From CAYTZH01 sp964442285 (GTDB taxonomy: Bacteria; Myxococcota_A; UBA9160; JAFDET01), in assembly GCA_964442285.1 (NCBI GenBank), contig CAYTZH010000050.1, positions 1-30,045 on the forward strand: a stretch of DNA of 30,045 nt, given 5' to 3'. The notes under the pieces were generated by a model. It did no database searches, was not told the DNA's origin, and saw only the letters and a list, made by a program, of their open reading frames with translations. The first letter of the stretch is position 1. Every line of letters starts with the position of its first letter. The position numbers and the translations under genes were made by a program. Shown here in pieces: positions 29,718 to 30,045 of the stretch.

Positions 29718-30045
29718 CAGGATTCCTCAGGCTTTTCGGGAGCGGGGAGTATCGAGGATTCGGGCCCGGCGTCAAGCGATGCCGGCTCCGGGATGCGCAG
29801 GACCTCGGTCGGCGGCGCCTCGTCCCCCGCGGCCCGGGGCGCATCCCCCGCGGGAAGGTCGGGCGCCGGCTCGGGCTCCTCGTCCGACACCACCCGGAGC
29901 ACGGCCGTCGCGTCGGCGGGCGCTTCCGGCTCGGCGTCGCCCGCCTCGGCGTCGCCCGCCTCGGCGGCCTTCGTGGCCTCCGGCTCGGGCCCCGCCTCGG
30001 CGGCCTTCGTGGCCTCCGGCTCGGGCCCCGCCTCGGCGGCCTTCG
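29717..30045 (-). CDS. C-terminal tail of an acidic repeat-bearing protein cut by the right edge
   Basis: A frame open from the right edge codes about 109 residues rich in Glu, Ala, Pro and Asp, ending at TGA 29717-29719. It begins with tandem copies of a 12-residue unit (EAGPEPEATKAA), then DAEAG twice, then a unique region VLRVVSDEEPEPAPDLPAG to PAPEKPEES. It is certainly disordered. Start and main domain lie outside the window. In many bacteria an RNase E/G gene precedes rplU and can carry such a tail, so that is the leading guess, but no catalytic part is visible. Confidence 0.7.
   Translation of the reverse strand, partial: KAAEAGPEPEATKAAEAGPEPEATKAAEAGDAEAGDAEPEAPADATAVLRVVSDEEPEPAPDLPAGDAPRAAGDEAPPTEVLRIPEPASLDAGPESSILPAPEKPEES
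29931..29960. repeat. Two 15-bp tandem repeats in the acidic tail
   Basis: TCGGCGTCGCCCGCC occurs twice head to tail (29931-29945 and 29946-29960) and codes the pentapeptide DAEAG-type repeat on the minus strand. Confidence 0.8.
29958..30045. repeat. 36-bp perfect tandem repeats in the acidic tail, running off the edge
   Basis: Two identical 36-bp units lie at 29958-29993 and 29994-30029, and 16 bases of a third reach the right edge. Each codes a 12-residue acidic Pro/Ala unit (EAGPEPEATKAA) on the minus strand. Perfect identity suggests recent expansion by slippage or unequal recombination. The true copy number is not visible. Confidence 0.9.

Noticed and set aside
28045..29844. N-terminal extension of proB through obgE, rpmA and rplU
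   Set aside because: The extension is an out-of-frame shadow of those genes; the GTG at 28044 overlaps the obgE stop and begins the kinase fold.
1..30045. CRISPR, tRNA, rRNA, insertion sequences, integrases or prophage
   Set aside because: I saw no spaced repeats, cloverleaf, transposase or integrase motif, or attachment-site repeat; the only tandem repeats are at 7652-7715 and 29931-30045.

Overview
This is a very GC-rich bacterial window, densely coded, with strong third-position GC bias and many GTG starts. The gene order rplU-rpmA-obgE-proB-proA-nadD-rsfS, a plant-type glutamate-cysteine ligase, receiver proteins of deltaproteobacterial style and an HtrA protease of the Nma111/Deg7 type suggest a Gram-negative of the former Deltaproteobacteria (Myxococcota-like or a related uncultured lineage). 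This placement is an inference from gene content, not a measured phylogeny. No tRNA, rRNA, CRISPR array, transposase or phage gene was seen.

Region 1 (about 1-9,900) is a surface-polysaccharide locus. A minus-strand membrane glycosyltransferase of the GT39/PMT type lies divergent from a plus-strand sulfotransferase of the Sulfotransfer_2 type. That gene meets a second, unrelated sulfotransferase (Sulfotransfer_3 type) tail to tail with a 57-bp coding overlap. The second sulfotransferase is the last gene of a minus-strand operon: GT4 glycosyltransferase, Wzx-like flippase, sulfotransferase. Divergent from that operon is a plus-strand operon of an RfbE-like sugar epimerase, a WecG/TagA glycosyltransferase and a polyprenyl glycosylphosphotransferase. 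Together they could prime a glycan on undecaprenyl phosphate, extend it, flip it and possibly sulfate it.

Region 2 (about 9,900-21,000) begins with an exported M20 peptidase on the minus strand. The plus strand then carries an M23 murein peptidase, a small unknown protein, a plant-type glutamate-cysteine ligase, a DUF1232/YkvA membrane protein, a receiver-PAS protein, a six-TM membrane protein of unknown family, glutaredoxin, thioredoxin reductase and a PAS-HisKA-receiver protein that lacks an ATPase domain. The glutathione, glutaredoxin and thioredoxin genes form a loose thiol-redox group.

Region 3 (about 21,000-30,045) is one long minus-strand run. In transcription order it reads: an acidic repeat-tailed protein cut by the window edge, rplU, rpmA, obgE, proB, proA, nadD, rsfS, a double-domain HtrA protease and comF. 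Most junctions overlap by 1 or 4 bases, so this is probably one housekeeping transcription unit joining ribosome assembly, proline and NAD synthesis, and envelope proteolysis.

The points most worth a second look are a 29-bp tandem duplication that inserts a 10-codon relay ORF between two coupled genes, the Nma111/Deg7-like protease with a fully degenerate second domain, the paired sulfotransferases, an SDR with Phe at the catalytic Tyr position, an M23 peptidase with HxC in place of HxH, and genes (comF, the M20 peptidase, the six-TM protein) whose conserved N-termini lack a canonical start codon.
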